A DNA stretch of 6,867 bases from an uncultured Eubacteriales bacterium. GTDB taxonomy: Bacteria; Bacillota_A; Clostridia; Oscillospirales; Oscillospiraceae. The stretch spans positions 1 to 6,867 of the forward strand of contig CATKHE010000113.1 in the NCBI GenBank assembly GCA_949747935.1. Reading direction: 5' to 3'. Shown here in pieces: positions 5,995-6,867 of this stretch (position 1 is its first letter; each line of letters starts with the position of its first letter). The notes beneath the pieces are model-generated. The model was not told the DNA's origin. It did not search any database and worked only from the letters and a program-made list of their open reading frames with translations. The position numbers were made by a program, and so were the translations under genes.

Positions 5995-6705
5995 TCATGT
6001 GATGACGGTAAGCCGGTAGCGCTCCGAGTTGATGATTATTTTGGCATAGTGGAGAACTTCATCATTCTGATCGGTCACTGTGTCCTTTTGCAGAAGAAGG
6101 GCCTTGTTTTTCGTCGTACCCAGAAGGTCAGCCTCCCTGGCCGTTGCCATACAGATTTCAAAAGTCTTTCTGCCATGGGACGGAATCAGGCCATGAGCCC
6201 GGAAAACCTGGTAGGTAGATCCATTCAGATTCTCCTGAAGGAGGAACGCAACACGCTTTGGATAATAGCTCTCCTCCAGCATGACAGGTAGACCGTCAAC
6301 CTTTCGGACCCGTACGATTTTGATGACGTTTTCCTGTTTAGGGAGATTCAAATAACCCTCCGCAGTGACATCCGCCCTGACCCAGCCGGCTGAGATTAAC
6401 TCCGAGGAAGGAACACTGCCATTGAGCTCGCACATTTCGGTAAAGCTGATGACCTGATTACGCATAATCCTGTGTAGCTTTTTCTCTGCAACAAAAGTTC
6501 CGATGCCCTGCTTACGCACAACATAATCCTCTTCCACAAGCTGGTCGATAGCTTTGCGCACTGTAATTCTGCTGACCTCAAATTTCTGGCTGAGCTCCGC
6601 CTCTGTCAGCATTCTGTCGCCCGGCTTGAGAGCGTTGTCCGCGATTTGCTGCCTGATTTCATCGGCAAGCTGCTGATAGAGGGGAACGATAGAATTTCTG
6701 TGCAT
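5995..6705 (-). CDS. GntR/HutC-family transcriptional regulator with UTRA domain (regulator 2)
   Basis: This is a second one-component regulator, 236 residues, convergent with the ABC operon. The winged helix-turn-helix spans about residues 7-73: VPLYQQLADEIRQQI, then TEAELSQKFEVSRITVRKAIDQL with the recognition helix near 45-56, and the wing VVRKQGIGTFV. The UTRA domain (about 85-232) includes IKIVRVRKVDGLPVMLEESYYP and ends ERYRLTVIT. The recognition helix differs from regulator 1 by only a few conservative changes, while the effector domain is clearly divergent, so the two may read the same operator but different ligands. GGAGG lies 5 nt before the ATG at 6705. Its convergent position next to an AfuA/FbpA-type importer suggests local control; the phnR regulator beside the Salmonella aminoethylphosphonate transporter belongs to the same broad family. 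Whether it represses or activates is not shown. Confidence 0.9.
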   Translation of the reverse strand: MHRNSIVPLYQQLADEIRQQIADNALKPGDRMLTEAELSQKFEVSRITVRKAIDQLVEEDYVVRKQGIGTFVAEKKLHRIMRNQVISFTEMCELNGSVPSSELISAGWVRADVTAEGYLNLPKQENVIKIVRVRKVDGLPVMLEESYYPKRVAFLLQENLNGSTYQVFRAHGLIPSHGRKTFEICMATAREADLLGTTKNKALLLQKDTVTDQNDEVLHYAKIIINSERYRLTVIT

Positions 6706-6714
6706 ATGTGCCTC

Positions 6715-6759
6715 CGTTATTATTTATGTATTACATTATACCATTTTAGCCATATAACG
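6715..6759. promoter_or_regulatory. CGTTAT/ATAACG boxes flanking the regulator 2 promoter
   Basis: CGTTAT at 6715-6720 abuts the ribosome site, and its complement ATAACG at 6754-6759 overlaps the weak -35. The two face each other across the -10 with 33 bases between, as might suit a looped or cooperative repressor. The boxes are the same as those in the other three promoters, which suggests regulator 2 belongs to the same regulon and may control itself. Confidence 0.45.
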
Positions 6760-6762
6760 CAA
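6735..6762 (-). promoter_or_regulatory. Extended -10 promoter of regulator 2
   Basis: On the minus strand a perfect TATAAT (6740-6735) is preceded by TGG, giving an extended -10. The best -35 is a poor TTGCGT (6762-6757) at 16-base spacing. The predicted start is near 6728, leaving a leader of about 23 nt that includes the GGAGG ribosome site. The promoter looks weaker than the other three. Confidence 0.6.
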
Positions 6763-6763
6763 G

Positions 6764-6867
6764 CCCTTTTGCCAATTCTCCTGCCCATACCTGTCAGGAA
6801 CATCTGGCACAGCGGTGGGGCAAGGCAGCGCACTCCCTGCTGTTGTAACGTGTAGAAGTTGTATTCA
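6764..6867. other. Right edge without a recognised gene
   Basis: About 100 bases upstream of the regulator 2 promoter. Minus-strand frames stay open from the edge toward 6720 (one reads VPDRYGQENWQKGLRYMAKMV) and could be the tail of a gene starting outside the window. None shows a recognisable motif, and each would run through the regulator 2 promoter. I do not call a gene here. Confidence 0.2.

Overview
The window reads as a transport and regulation locus from a Firmicute, most likely a moderately GC-rich gut Clostridia lineage (Oscillospiraceae- or Lachnospiraceae-like). That assignment is inference. It rests on strong AGGAGG-type ribosome sites, a lipoprotein-anchored solute-binding protein, a mannose-class PTS protein, GntR/UTRA regulators, and GC-rich genes separated by AT-rich promoter regions. 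There is no RNA gene, CRISPR array or intact mobile element that I can support.

Layout. On the minus strand at the left edge is a mannose/fructose-family PTS EIIA protein (7-444). It has its own promoter, and any further PTS genes would lie beyond the left edge. Next, also on the minus strand, is a GntR/HutC-family regulator with a UTRA domain (739-1476), closed by a terminator at 685-729. About 590 bases without a convincing gene follow (1477-2065). They hold the regulator's promoter, possible decayed coding sequence on the minus strand, and the promoter of the next operon. On the plus strand is a three-gene ABC importer operon: a lipoprotein solute-binding protein of the AfuA/FbpA type (2066-3127), its ATPase (3155-4261), and a single-chain double permease (4248-5900). 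A 17-bp perfect-stem terminator (5911-5948) separates this operon from a convergent second GntR/UTRA regulator (5995-6705, minus strand). The last ~100 bases show no clear gene.

How it fits together. The hexamer CGTTAT/ATAACG recurs, often as inverted pairs, in all four promoter regions: EIIA, regulator 1, ABC operon and regulator 2. The two regulators have almost the same recognition helix (SRITVRRAVEEL and SRITVRKAIDQL). The simplest reading is one regulon in which one or both UTRA repressors control a PTS, an ABC importer and themselves. UTRA regulators commonly sense phosphorylated sugars or similar small molecules. The AfuA/FbpA class of binding proteins includes hexose-phosphate, phosphonate and ferric-iron binders, and this protein lacks the adjacent tyrosine pair of classical ferric binders. 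A phosphorylated organic solute is therefore a better guess than iron, but the substrate is not determined by the sequence. No catabolic enzyme lies inside the window.
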